Positions 53,671 to 62,932 of a stretch of DNA of 64,000 nt are shown here, piece by piece. The notes under the pieces are model-generated. The model was not told where the DNA came from, did not search any database, and worked only from the letters and a program-made list of their open reading frames with translations. This DNA comes from G963662265 sp963668545 (GTDB taxonomy: Bacteria; Spirochaetota; Spirochaetia; CADAEX01), in NCBI GenBank assembly GCA_963668545.1, contig OY764868.1, forward strand, positions 2,232,001 to 2,296,000, read 5' to 3'. A program made the translations under genes and the position numbers. Each line of letters opens with the position of its first letter. Positions within the stretch are counted from its first letter, which is position 1.

Positions 53671-53727
53671 TTCAAACTCCCTGTTTTGATTTCTTTAAAA
53701 AATCTGACAGCTGCCTGCCGTTCTGTC

Positions 53728-53754
53728 AAAAAAAATCCCCACAACTGCGGGGAT
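53728..53754 (-). terminator. Terminator of the gltX-glyS-tyrS operon
   Basis: On the minus strand ATCCCC (complement of 53749-53754) pairs with GGGGAT (complement of 53735-53740), followed by a run of eight T (53728-53735). It lies 22 bases past the tyrS stop. Confidence 0.85.
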
Positions 53755-53775
53755 AATATTTACAGAAGCTTTATC

Positions 53776-55005
53776 CTATTTGACTATAAGCCTGAAAAGC
53801 CTTTTCTTTCCCGCTTTCATCAGGATCTCTCCGTCAGTAACATAGGAGGAATCAACAACAGCATCAATATCAGTTATTTTCTTCTCATCAACCGTAGCTC
53901 CCCCCTGTGTCACAAGACGTCTTGCCTCACCCTTAGATGAGCAGAGTGAAGTCATTGCATATAGGTCAAGAACATTTATTCCCTTTTCAATTTCCGAAAC
54001 AGCAATCTCTGATGAAGGGATTGCTGATTTATCCTCAGAGCCGCCTCCAAAAGCAGCCTTTGCAGCATCGAGTGCCTTGTCAGCTTCCTCTTTGCCGTGG
54101 ATAATTTTTGTAATTTCGTAGGCAAGGACCTCTTTTGCCCTGTTGATTTCCTGGTCCTGAAGGCTTCCGAGTTCCCGGATCTCTTCAATCGGAAGGAAGG
54201 TATAGAGGCAGAGGAATTTTTCAACATCCGCGTCTGCAACATTTCTCCAGTACTGGAAAAAGTCAAAAACAGGTGTCATTTCAGGATTCATGAAAAGGGC
54301 TCCCTTTTCTGTTTTTCCCATCTTTTTTCCGTCAGATCTTGTAACAAGGGGGAAAGTAAGGCCGATAACCTCTTTGCTTTCTATTCTTCTTGTAAGGTCT
54401 GCCCCGGCAACAATATTGCCCCACTGGTCATCTCCGCCGATCTGCATTTCACATCCGTACCTCTGGTTAAGAACAAGGAAGTCGTATGACTGAAGAAGCT
54501 GGTAGTTGAACTCGATAAATGAGAGTCCTTTTTCCAGTCTCTGTTTATATGCTTCAAAACCAAGCATCCTGTTTACTGAAAAATGCCTTCCAATGTCTCT
54601 CAGGAAATCAATATAATTAAGATCAGCAAGCCACTCGGCATTATCAAGAAGAAGGGCATTGTTGTTTTCAAAATCTATAAATTTTGCAATCTGTTTTTTC
54701 AGCTTTTCCGCATTAGACTTGATATCATCATATGAGAGGATCTTTCGCATTTCGGTTTTTCCTGAAGGGTCCCCGATCCTTGCTGTTCCCCCCCCTACAA
54801 GGGCAATCGCCCTGTGCCCTGCCCTGTTAAGGTGGGCCATTGCAAAAAGAGGCACAAGGTGACCTGCATGAAGGGAAGGTCCTGTCGGGTCAAAACCGCA
54901 GTAAAATGTAACAACACCTTCATCCAGTTTTCTGCTTAAAAGATCAAGGTCTGTACACTGCTTGACAAATCCCCTTTCCTGTAAAACTTTAAGCGCTTCG
55001 TTCAT
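53776..55005 (-). CDS. tyrS: Tyrosyl-tRNA synthetase
   Basis: This 409-residue class I synthetase has the HIGH-type motif HAGH in DPTGPSLHAGHLVPL and the KMSKS-type motif KKMGKT. It has a C-terminal S4 RNA-binding domain (about 345-405, SKGEARRLVTQGGATVDEKKI). All of it appears intact. It starts 2 bases after the glyS stop, within a three-synthetase operon. Confidence 0.96.
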   Translation of the reverse strand: MNEALKVLQERGFVKQCTDLDLLSRKLDEGVVTFYCGFDPTGPSLHAGHLVPLFAMAHLNRAGHRAIALVGGGTARIGDPSGKTEMRKILSYDDIKSNAEKLKKQIAKFIDFENNNALLLDNAEWLADLNYIDFLRDIGRHFSVNRMLGFEAYKQRLEKGLSFIEFNYQLLQSYDFLVLNQRYGCEMQIGGDDQWGNIVAGADLTRRIESKEVIGLTFPLVTRSDGKKMGKTEKGALFMNPEMTPVFDFFQYWRNVADADVEKFLCLYTFLPIEEIRELGSLQDQEINRAKEVLAYEITKIIHGKEEADKALDAAKAAFGGGSEDKSAIPSSEIAVSEIEKGINVLDLYAMTSLCSSKGEARRLVTQGGATVDEKKITDIDAVVDSSYVTDGEILMKAGKKRLFRLIVK

Positions 55006-55007
55006 TG

Positions 55008-56345
55008 TTATTCACCCCTTTTGTATTCTCTGTCTGCTTTTTTTATAAACGCAGGGATTTCATCAATCTTTATTCTGACCTGCTCCATTGAGTCCCTGAA
55101 TCTCAATGTAACTGTATTGTCCTCTTTTGTATCATAGTCAACTGTTATGCAGTAAGGAGTTCCGATTTCATCCATTCTTCTGTATCTTCTTCCGATTGCT
55201 CCGCTCTGATCATAGAATGTTGCAAAATCATCTCTCAGATTTATTTCAATTTCCTTTGCAAGTTCAGCAAGGCCGTCTTTCTTGACAAGGGGGAATACTG
55301 CAACTTTTACAGGTGCAATATTCGGATGGAAATGCATGACCACACGGGAGTCTTTTTCATCAATCTGCTGCTCTTCATACGCATCTGACAGGACAGTAAG
55401 AACAGTCCTTGTAAGACCTGCAGAAGTTTCAATAACAAAGGGGATATACCTTTCCTTTGTTGCTTCATCAAGGTATGCCTGCTCCTTTCCGCAGAATTCA
55501 GTATGCCTTTTAAGGTCAAAGTCTGTTCTGTTGTGAACCCCTTCAAGCTCCTGCCAGCCCATCGGGAATTCGTATTCAATATCATATGCATCCTTTGCAT
55601 AGTGTGCAAGTTCATCAGGACCATGCTGATGGAAGCGGAGTTTATCCATCCTGATTCCTAGTTTGCTGTAATAGCTCCATCTTTCCTTTTTCCAGTATTC
55701 AAACCACTTGTCATCCTCTGAAGGATTGATGAAAAACTGCATTTCCATCTGCTCGAACTCGCATGTTCTGAAGATAAAGTTCTTTGTTGTGATTTCATTT
55801 CTGAAAGCCTTTCCGACCTGGGCAATACCGAAAGGTATCTTGACCCGGCTTGTCTGAACAACATTCTTGAAATTCACATATATACCCTGGGCTGTTTCAG
55901 GTCTGAGGAATACAACATTTCCTCCGTCCTCAACCGGTCCCATATGTGTCTTGAACATGAGGTTAAAGTTTCTGGGTTCAGTAAGTTCTCCCCCGCATTC
56001 AGGACATTTTTTTTCATTTTTATTTTCTTCAGGAATTTTATCTTCCCTGAATCTCTGTTTGCAGTTTTTACAGTCAACAAGAGGGTCGGTAAAGTTTTCA
56101 ACGTGACCTGAAGCTTCCCATACCCTGGGATGCATCATTATGGCTGCATCAATACCTACAATGTTGTCATGAAGCCTGGTCATTTCCTTCCACCAGAATT
56201 CCTGTATATTTTTCTTGAGCTCAACACCCAGTGGACCGTAATCCCATGCAGATGAAAGTCCTCCGTATATTTCACTGGACTGGAAAACAAAACCGCGCCT
56301 TTTGCAAAGGGAAACCAGTGTATCCATTGTTAGTTCATTAGCCAT
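55008..56345 (-). CDS. glyS: Glycyl-tRNA synthetase, single-chain class II type
   Basis: This 445-residue class II enzyme is of the dimeric, archaeal/eukaryotic-like form: VFQSSEIYGGLSSAWDYGPLG at the start, motif 2 near FRNEITTKNFIFRTCEFEQME, and a C-terminal anticodon-binding domain (about 345-440). A zinc-ribbon-like CKNCKQRF...CPECGGE insert is seen at about 92-120. It overlaps gltX by 8 bases and precedes tyrS by 2. Confidence 0.95.
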   Translation of the reverse strand: MANELTMDTLVSLCKRRGFVFQSSEIYGGLSSAWDYGPLGVELKKNIQEFWWKEMTRLHDNIVGIDAAIMMHPRVWEASGHVENFTDPLVDCKNCKQRFREDKIPEENKNEKKCPECGGELTEPRNFNLMFKTHMGPVEDGGNVVFLRPETAQGIYVNFKNVVQTSRVKIPFGIAQVGKAFRNEITTKNFIFRTCEFEQMEMQFFINPSEDDKWFEYWKKERWSYYSKLGIRMDKLRFHQHGPDELAHYAKDAYDIEYEFPMGWQELEGVHNRTDFDLKRHTEFCGKEQAYLDEATKERYIPFVIETSAGLTRTVLTVLSDAYEEQQIDEKDSRVVMHFHPNIAPVKVAVFPLVKKDGLAELAKEIEINLRDDFATFYDQSGAIGRRYRRMDEIGTPYCITVDYDTKEDNTVTLRFRDSMEQVRIKIDEIPAFIKKADREYKRGE

Positions 56346-57822
56346 AATTAACCTCGTTTTTCAATAAATCTATTACCCTTTCAACACGGGCATATGTTTT
56401 TTCAAGACCAAGCAGTTTTACAGAACCTATCAGGGGAGGAGACATCCTGGTCCCTGTTACTGCAACCCTGAACGGCATGAGAAGATCGCCGAGCTTGACA
56501 TCAAGTTCTTCGGCAAACTCCCTGAATTTATTATCTGCCTCTTCCTCCGGAAGATTGATAACTTCTGCAACCCTCTCTTTCATCAGAGTAAGAACTTCAG
56601 CAGTCTTTTCAGCATCCATTTTTTTGGGAACAATGTCTGCAATATTGTAGTTATCAATATCTCTGAAAAGAAACCCTGAAACCTCTGTTATGTCTGAAAG
56701 TACTTTAAGCCTCTCCTTTACAAGAGGCATCATGGAATCAATTATTTTTTCCTCGTCATCTTTTAAAGGAGAAGAAACAAAACCTGCTTTCCGGAGATAC
56801 GGCAGAACAAGAGTTTTAAGCTCTTCATCTGTTTTCTTTCTTATGTACTGACCATTGAACCAGTCAAGCTTTTTATAATCAAAGACACCGGGCGCCTTGT
56901 TGAGTTTGTCAATTGTAAAGAGCTTTTCAAGCTCCTCTCGTGTGAAAAATTCACGAGAATCATCATATGACCATCCTATAAGGGAGACATAGTTGAGAAC
57001 AGCTTCAGACAGATACCCTTTTGCAATAAAATCCCTGACAGCTGTGGAGCCATGCCTTTTTGAAAGCTTCTGTCCGTCCTTTCCCATAACCATCGGAAGA
57101 TGGCAGTAAACAGGAGGTTCCCACCCGAATGCATTGTAGAGAATTACATGGAGAGGCCCTGAAGGGAGCCATTCCTGGGCCCGCATGATATGTGTAATCT
57201 CCATAAAATGATCATCAATTACATTTGCCAGATGATATGTGGGAAATCCGTCTGATTTGAGAAGAACAGGATCAGGACTTACATCCTTGTTTTTCTTTTT
57301 TATCCTGCCCAGAATGTGATCATAAAAAACTGTTTCACCGTCAAGCGGAACTTTAAGCCGGATAACAGGTTTTATCCCTTCCCGCTCCAGCTCATCAATT
57401 TCTGACCTGGAAAGATTCCTGCACTTTCTGTCATATCCTGAGGATTCATTTTTGTTTTTCTTCTGTTCCTCTCTGAGTTTATCAAGCCTTTCAGATGAGC
57501 AGAAACAGTAATAGGCATGGCCTGATTCAACCAGCTTTCTTGCATATTCCCTGTAAAGTTCAGTTCTCTGAGACTGAACATAAGGGCCGTAATCACCACC
57601 CACATCAGGACCTTCATCCCATTTTGTACCCAGCCAGTTAAGCGTATCATAAAGGTCCTGAAGAGCCTCCTCCTGATAACGTTCCCTGTCTGTATCTTCA
57701 ACTCTGAGTATAAACTTACCGCCGTTGGCCCTGGCAAAAAAATAGTTGAACAAAGCAGTTCTTATACCGCCAATATGCTGCATCCCTGTAGGGGAGGGAG
57801 CATACCGAACTCTGACACTCAT
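56338..57822 (-). CDS. gltX: Glutamyl-tRNA synthetase
   Basis: This 494-residue class I synthetase has RYAPSPTGMQHIGG (HIGH region, about 7-20) and KLSKRHG (KMSKS, about 252) with the ordinary anticodon-binding C-terminal half. GGAGAG precedes the ATG. As the first gene of gltX-glyS-tyrS it carries the operon promoter region, with a 7-5-7 palindrome at 57842-57860. Whether it also charges tRNA-Gln cannot be told here. Confidence 0.95.
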   Translation of the reverse strand: MSVRVRYAPSPTGMQHIGGIRTALFNYFFARANGGKFILRVEDTDRERYQEEALQDLYDTLNWLGTKWDEGPDVGGDYGPYVQSQRTELYREYARKLVESGHAYYCFCSSERLDKLREEQKKNKNESSGYDRKCRNLSRSEIDELEREGIKPVIRLKVPLDGETVFYDHILGRIKKKNKDVSPDPVLLKSDGFPTYHLANVIDDHFMEITHIMRAQEWLPSGPLHVILYNAFGWEPPVYCHLPMVMGKDGQKLSKRHGSTAVRDFIAKGYLSEAVLNYVSLIGWSYDDSREFFTREELEKLFTIDKLNKAPGVFDYKKLDWFNGQYIRKKTDEELKTLVLPYLRKAGFVSSPLKDDEEKIIDSMMPLVKERLKVLSDITEVSGFLFRDIDNYNIADIVPKKMDAEKTAEVLTLMKERVAEVINLPEEEADNKFREFAEELDVKLGDLLMPFRVAVTGTRMSPPLIGSVKLLGLEKTYARVERVIDLLKNEVNYG

Positions 57823-57841
57823 ATTAACTCTCCGCTTTTTT

Positions 57842-57860
57842 TATACCGAATGCCGGTATA
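57842..57860. promoter_or_regulatory. Palindrome in the leader of the synthetase operon
   Basis: TATACCG and CGGTATA form a perfect 7-base inverted repeat around 5 bases, about 20 bases before the gltX ATG. It could be an operator or a small leader hairpin. The rest of the 316-base gap (57823-58138) holds only AT-rich sequence and a TGACCGGTCA palindrome at 57989-57998; no T-box is seen. Confidence 0.35.
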
Positions 57861-58138
57861 TGAAATTATTAAACTTCCTGCAAGAAATATATAATTTATT
57901 GATATTTATTGGCAGCAGTCATTTATATAATCTATAATTTCCAGTGCATTCTTCTGTTTTATGAATTACCATTATAGAAATTAAACTATGACCGGTCAAT
58001 AATGGCAAACATCTATAGAAAATAATATTAACTCCCTGCTGAATCTGAATATAACCTTTTTAATAATACTCAGGTAATATACCATATCTTTATAATCATG
58101 CTATTCTTGATACAGGGATTTACCAAAGGAGCAAGATA

Positions 58139-59014
58139 ATGGGAAAGGAACTGAAACGCGAGACACTTGAAAAAATATCGGCTGCACAGAGCAATGAGAT
58201 AACTGAATACCATATATATAAAAAACTGGCTGAAAAAACAAAAGACCCCCATAATTCCGGAATACTGGGAAGAATTGCAGAAGATGAGAAAAAACATCAT
58301 GATATTTTCAGAGACTATACTGGAAACAGCGGAAGGCCTAAAAAAATCAGAATTTTTTTCTTTTACTGGATATCAAGACTTTTCGGAATAACTTTCGGTA
58401 TAAAACTTATGGAAAAGGGGGAGGAATCTGCCCAGATAAATTACTCATCCTTCAAAGATGAAATCCCCGAGATTGAGAAAATTATAGCGGATGAGGACAG
58501 GCATGAAGAAGAACTCATAGGTATGATAAAAGAGGAGCGTCTTGAATATGCAGGATCTGTAGTCCTTGGACTCAATGATGCACTTGTTGAACTTACCGGG
58601 ACACTTGCAGGACTTACATTTGCGCTGCAGAATACACGGCTTATTGCCCTGGCAGGTCTTATTACAGGTATTGCAGCATCTTTTTCAATGGCAGCTTCGG
58701 AATATCTTTCAACCAAGACTGACGGCGGGGACAATGCACTTAAATCTTCTGTTTATACAGGGTTTGCTTATATTGTCACTGTTTTTATTCTCATAGCACC
58801 GTATCTCATGCTTCAAAACTATATGGCGGCCCTGGCACTGACACTCATTTCTGCTGTTTCAATAATATTTATTTTCAACTACTATATTTCAGTGGCAAAG
58901 GACTATAATTTCAGGGCCCGTTTTCTTGAAATGACACTTATCAGCCTTGGAGTTGCAGCTCTCTCATTTGTAATTGGATACGTGATAAGACTGACACTGG
59001 GCATTGAAATATAA
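58139..59014 (+). CDS. Ferritin-like/VIT1 fusion iron transporter
   Basis: This 291-residue protein has an N-terminal ferritin-like part (about 1-130) with E-x-H-type motifs (NEITEYHIYKKL, AEDEKKHHDIF, ADEDRHEEEL), then five membrane helices of the VIT1/CCC1 family (GLNDALVELTGTLAGLTFAL, FSMAASEYLSTKTD). Related proteins (MbfA) export iron or manganese, the ferritin-like part sensing or feeding metal. AAAGGAGC precedes the ATG. The DUF4186 gene follows after 12 bases. Confidence 0.88.
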   Translation: MGKELKRETLEKISAAQSNEITEYHIYKKLAEKTKDPHNSGILGRIAEDEKKHHDIFRDYTGNSGRPKKIRIFFFYWISRLFGITFGIKLMEKGEESAQINYSSFKDEIPEIEKIIADEDRHEEELIGMIKEERLEYAGSVVLGLNDALVELTGTLAGLTFALQNTRLIALAGLITGIAASFSMAASEYLSTKTDGGDNALKSSVYTGFAYIVTVFILIAPYLMLQNYMAALALTLISAVSIIFIFNYYISVAKDYNFRARFLEMTLISLGVAALSFVIGYVIRLTLGIEI

Positions 59015-59026
59015 GGATATAAGCAG

Positions 59027-59377
59027 TTGCAATCACACAATCAGCTATTTGAAAGGCTTTCAGAATCGAAGTTCAGGTCAGGCTTCAGGCTGAAAGGAAG
59101 GGAACTTGAGTATCTGAGGGAAAAAGGTCTTGATACAATACTTTTACACGGCAGGGATTTTATTGAAACAAGACTCAAACCAGCTGTAATTGAGAATGAC
59201 GGAAAGCAGACCCCTATGAGAAACCACCCCTTTTTTATTGCTCAGCATGCCACCGGGATGTGCTGCAGGAAATGCCTTGAAAAATGGCATGGAGTAGAAA
59301 AGGGGAAGGAACTTTCCGATGATGAAATCAGATATCTTCTTGAAGTGGCTTCTGTCTGGCTGGGAAGATATCTATAG
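59027..59377 (+). CDS. DUF4186 protein
   Basis: This 116-residue protein of the DUF4186 family is recognised by RSGFRLKGRELEYLREKGLDTI, HPFFIAQHATGMCCRKCLEKWHGVEKG and YLLEVASVWLGRYL. The His and the CCRKC cysteines suggest a metal site. Function unknown. The start is a TTG at 59027 with AAGGAT nearby. It is probably co-transcribed with the iron transporter gene. Confidence 0.8.
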   Translation: MQSHNQLFERLSESKFRSGFRLKGRELEYLREKGLDTILLHGRDFIETRLKPAVIENDGKQTPMRNHPFFIAQHATGMCCRKCLEKWHGVEKGKELSDDEIRYLLEVASVWLGRYL

Positions 59378-59408
59378 CAGACATGACCTGTTTTACCTGT
59401 CATGTCTG
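59378..59408. terminator. Hairpin between convergent genes
   Basis: CAGACATGAC (59378-59387) and GTCATGTCTG (59399-59408) make a perfect 10-base stem with an 11-base loop. T-rich sequence follows on the plus strand. It probably ends the DUF4186 transcript. Confidence 0.55.
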
Positions 59409-59417
59409 AATATTATT

Positions 59418-60221
59418 TCATACTTGTTTTACAGTATAGGCCCATTCAACCGCCTGTTCTATTACCCTTGTAAAAAAGAGGACATGAAGCTCCCCTTTTC
59501 CTTTAAGGATAATTCTGTCAATTTTCTCCCTGCTTGTTTCTGATATAAACCCTGTTCTGAGTAATTCTGTATTTTCAGTCCCTTTTATACCGGAAGCGAG
59601 AAAAAGAAGATAGATTGAACACAAAGTAACAATCTTATCTTTGCTTCTCTCTATAACAGACCTGAGCCTTTCAGCAGCTGACTCGAATTTCTGCTGGAGA
59701 ACAAGGATGAAACAGTAATTGAATTCTATCCAGATATCAGATTCACTGCTGCTGTTTATCTTTGTTTCAAGATACTTTTCAGTTTCCTCTGAATTGTTCT
59801 TTAGAAGTCTGCCTGATACAAACATCAGTTCAGTCTTTTTATAAACAGATGGATTCTTTTCTTCCACAAAATTTTCAAGCCTGAAAAGGGCATCTATATC
59901 TGAAGTCAGATAATAGGCATTTATAAGAAGTTTTACATTTGTGTAGGAGGTTTTACCACGGTTGAAAATCCTGTCTTCAAGCACAGGTTTCAGGGATGTC
60001 CAGTTTTCATCTTCCACATGTTTAAGGACAGACCAGTTGCTGAGAAAAAAGATATTGAAAAAGGCTATTAATACCAGAAAAATAACAGGAAGATACCAGT
60101 TTGAAATCCAGAAATTCTTTGCATAGTCAAATCCAAGTACTGTCAGGGGGAGTAGAAAAACTGCTGCAAAGGAAATAATCATAAAAAAATTGAAAAATAT
60201 AATTATTAATTTATATTTCAA
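59418..60221 (-). CDS. Membrane-anchored helical-repeat protein
   Basis: This protein of about 267 residues has two membrane helices (about 5-25 and 38-58), then a soluble helical region that looks like divergent TPR repeats (LLINAYYLTSDIDALFRLENFV, FVSGRLLKNNSEETEKYL, LVLQQKFESAAERLRSVIE). I use the TTG at 60221, which has GGAG eight bases before it. The longer frame would overlap the divergent HD-GYP gene. No family recognised. Confidence 0.6.
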   Translation of the reverse strand: MKYKLIIIFFNFFMIISFAAVFLLPLTVLGFDYAKNFWISNWYLPVIFLVLIAFFNIFFLSNWSVLKHVEDENWTSLKPVLEDRIFNRGKTSYTNVKLLINAYYLTSDIDALFRLENFVEEKNPSVYKKTELMFVSGRLLKNNSEETEKYLETKINSSSESDIWIEFNYCFILVLQQKFESAAERLRSVIERSKDKIVTLCSIYLLFLASGIKGTENTELLRTGFISETSREKIDRIILKGKGELHVLFFTRVIEQAVEWAYTVKQV

Positions 60222-60301
60222 GCTGTTTTCTCCAATAATATATATAGGATATAATATACTATAGCACATATCACAAAAAAGGGACATGGATATTAAATTA
60301 T

Positions 60302-61450
60302 ATGAAAACAATTAACACAGCTGAGATCAAGGCTGATTCCTATTATTCACAACCGGCATATCTTGATGAAAAATATATTCTTATCACTCCTGATATACCT
60401 GTTCCCGAAGATATGATAGAACGTCTGAAAAAATGGAACTATAAAAGGATTTTCTGTGACGGTGAACCTGGACAGAAACCTACAGTAAACTCCATTTCCG
60501 AAAAAGAAGGTGTTATATCCTCAAATCTCAACGAAGATCTTGCCCAGGAAGAGACAAGGAAAGAGGCGCAGATCTTTTTCAGGGAAATATGCGGTTTTCT
60601 CGAAAACATCTTTGAAACGTATAAACTTAAAGAGCTTATCAGCCAAAGGCAAATCCTTGATCAGGTTAAAAAGATAATACAGATATTAAGGGAAAAAAGG
60701 GATTTTATCCTTGATTTCTCAAGCCTTAAATCAACTGAACATAATTATCTGATTTCACATTCGGTAAAAACAACAATTGTGAGCATTGCTCTTGCAGAAT
60801 ATCTGAAGCTCCCCCCCCACAGGACAATAGAACTGGGAATGGGTGCAATGATGCATAAAATTGGAATGCTGAAAATCAATGAAAACATTCTGACAAAACA
60901 GGGAGAACTTCAGGATCATGAGTGGAAAGCTATACAGGCATATCCCATACTGGGATTCAAGATACTGAAGGAACTGGAGTTTCCCAATGCAGCTGCAATG
61001 GCTGTTCTTGAACATCAGGAACGTATCAATGGAACTGGGTATCCCAGAAAGGTTTCAGGAGACCAGATTTCACTTTACGGTAAAATTCTGGGAGTTGTTT
61101 CTTCATACTGCGCATCAGTCGAAAAACGGCCTTTCAAGGAAGGCAAAAACCCCCATTCAGGAATCATGGACATTCTTCAGGATATGGGAAAACAGTATGA
61201 TGATAAAATTGTAAAAGCTCTTGTCTTTACACTGTCTGTCTATCCTATAGGAACTATTGTACAGCTCACAAACAAGTCAGTGGGAGTAGTAATTAAAACA
61301 ACTCCGAACAATCCAAAGCAGCCTGTTGTAAAAGTTCTGACATCTGAAGACGGAGAAAGACTGAGTGAAAAAATAATCATAGATCTTTCCCAGAATACAA
61401 AAATGCAGATCGCTCGTCCCCTTACAAAGCAGGAAATTGACAGTCTTTAA
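60302..61450 (+). CDS. Degenerate HD-GYP domain protein
   Basis: This 382-residue protein has an unassigned N-terminal part (1-150) and an HD-GYP fold (about 155-330). Sites that bind metal in active enzymes are changed: HDIGK reads HKIGM, the KKHP His is Tyr (QAYP), HHER reads HQER, and the later Asp of the VAD motif is Ser (VVSS). GYP itself is kept (NGTGYP). I infer a c-di-GMP receptor or scaffold rather than a phosphodiesterase. A short beta domain follows (about 335-382). Confidence 0.78.
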   Translation: MKTINTAEIKADSYYSQPAYLDEKYILITPDIPVPEDMIERLKKWNYKRIFCDGEPGQKPTVNSISEKEGVISSNLNEDLAQEETRKEAQIFFREICGFLENIFETYKLKELISQRQILDQVKKIIQILREKRDFILDFSSLKSTEHNYLISHSVKTTIVSIALAEYLKLPPHRTIELGMGAMMHKIGMLKINENILTKQGELQDHEWKAIQAYPILGFKILKELEFPNAAAMAVLEHQERINGTGYPRKVSGDQISLYGKILGVVSSYCASVEKRPFKEGKNPHSGIMDILQDMGKQYDDKIVKALVFTLSVYPIGTIVQLTNKSVGVVIKTTPNNPKQPVVKVLTSEDGERLSEKIIIDLSQNTKMQIARPLTKQEIDSL

Positions 61451-61529
61451 TCCTTCGGCTGATCAATTATATTTTAAGGTTATTGTTGACACTGTCAGAG
61501 TATTGAGTTAACTTAGCTTTATTCGTCCT

Positions 61530-62696
61530 ATGAACACAGTAAAATCATTATTAAACCAGCTCTGCGGAACTTCTGATGATGTACGCGGGGATATTGAAAC
61601 TCAACTGAAAAAACACTTTATCGATCCTTTCTATATCAGCAGGTCGCAGGCATTGCCTGATGATGATATACTGAAGAATGACGCCAGGATTGTATCTGAT
61701 GCTTTTGAAGCTGTAACAAACGGCATGTATGATGAATGGGTGCATAAGGATCTGTCAAAAATTCCCGACAGCTCTTTTTTCGCAGACTGGAAATATCTTA
61801 CAGAATCACTTTACTACCTGTATGAAGACAATTTCAAACTGGCAGAGAAATCATTCGGAAAAATAAATGAGGATTCTGTTCCTTACCTTACAGCACCGGT
61901 ATTTTACAGGATAATAAGCAGGGAAAAGATATTATCAATAACAGGACTGACTGAAACAGAAAGAAGCTTCATTGATAATATAATAAAAGACAGTATAAAT
62001 ATAAAAACAAGCCTCAGCCTGATTGAGAACAACCTGAAAGCTGGTCAGGAAGACAGGTTTATTGACAATTTAACCCTTCTCCTTTCTGATCTGTGTGTAA
62101 AAGACCGTAACCTTTCAAAAAAGCTTGCATCATGGGGTTTGAAACAGCTGTCTCTCAATGACATGTCTCCCTCACTCCTGCTTGAAAACCTGAAACATAT
62201 TTTCGGTGAATCTGAAACATACAGACTTACAGCAGTTTCATTCAGGGAAGATGATCCTGAGCTGAGTCTGCTTTTTTTCACAAAATCACTGCTTATTCAG
62301 ATCAGAAACAGCTCGGCAGAGCAGTTGCATGTCGAAGCATATATTGAAATTCTATCAGAAATCCTTACGGAGATTGAAAATGAAAAAAATGCGTCTTCCG
62401 GAGCAGAGGATGATTCTGAAGATGAAATGGCTGAACAAATCAGCAACATACTTACAGTTCTTGAAAGGGAAATTAATCTGCATTACCCTTCCATCCTGTC
62501 AGGAAGTACAATAAAGGAACTGTCAGGGGAATCACCTGTAAGTAATGATATCTGCGGCATAGATTCAATATCAGGAAAAAAATCATCAAATATTCAACCA
62601 GGGACAGAAAATACCGATAATAAAAATCCGGCCGCCATTCTTTCCAGAAAAGGGAAAAAGGCGGTAAATCCTGTTCAGCTTGAACTGTTTTTTTAA
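61530..62696 (+). CDS. Hypothetical protein ending in a sliding-clamp-like motif
   Basis: This 388-residue soluble helical protein has TPR-like spacing in the middle (YYLYEDNFKLAEKSFGKI, VFYRIISREKI), an acidic stretch near 290-305 and a low-complexity linker (about 330-375). It ends VQLELFF. QLxLF at a protein end is the classic motif that binds the bacterial DNA sliding clamp (DnaN). No domain family recognised. A TTGACA lies at 61486-61491. A 57-residue gene follows after 9 bases. Confidence 0.6.
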   Translation: MNTVKSLLNQLCGTSDDVRGDIETQLKKHFIDPFYISRSQALPDDDILKNDARIVSDAFEAVTNGMYDEWVHKDLSKIPDSSFFADWKYLTESLYYLYEDNFKLAEKSFGKINEDSVPYLTAPVFYRIISREKILSITGLTETERSFIDNIIKDSINIKTSLSLIENNLKAGQEDRFIDNLTLLLSDLCVKDRNLSKKLASWGLKQLSLNDMSPSLLLENLKHIFGESETYRLTAVSFREDDPELSLLFFTKSLLIQIRNSSAEQLHVEAYIEILSEILTEIENEKNASSGAEDDSEDEMAEQISNILTVLEREINLHYPSILSGSTIKELSGESPVSNDICGIDSISGKKSSNIQPGTENTDNKNPAAILSRKGKKAVNPVQLELFF

Positions 62697-62705
62697 AGGT
62701 ATTTT

Positions 62706-62879
62706 ATGCAGAAAAATGATTATAAAGAAAAAATTCTTTCCCCTGCGGATTTTCAGGATATTGAGAAGATTAAAAACGAAATAAAAATGAATCCCCGTTA
62801 TATAGGCCCCGGATGCTGGCTGAGGCTTATGAAAGAACTTTACCATCAGAAAAACAATCAGAACAGGGAATCTGCGTGA
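62706..62879 (+). CDS. Small hypothetical protein (57 residues)
   Basis: This 57-residue protein starts at ATG 62706 with AAAGGT six bases before, and ends at TGA 62877-62879. It is charged and helical, with PRYIGPGCWLRLMKELY near the middle and no signal or membrane segment. The ribosome site and the 9-base distance from the clamp-motif gene suggest that it is real and co-translated. Function unknown. Confidence 0.55.
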   Translation: MQKNDYKEKILSPADFQDIEKIKNEIKMNPRYIGPGCWLRLMKELYHQKNNQNRESA

Positions 62880-62932
62880 TTTAAACTATATAAATAATAT
62901 TCCGCCATATTGCAAAAAGTATCGGAGGACAA

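Noticed and set aside
57823..58138. T-box leader for the synthetase operon
   Set aside because: No T-box sequence or specifier stem is visible and the gltX leader is too short.
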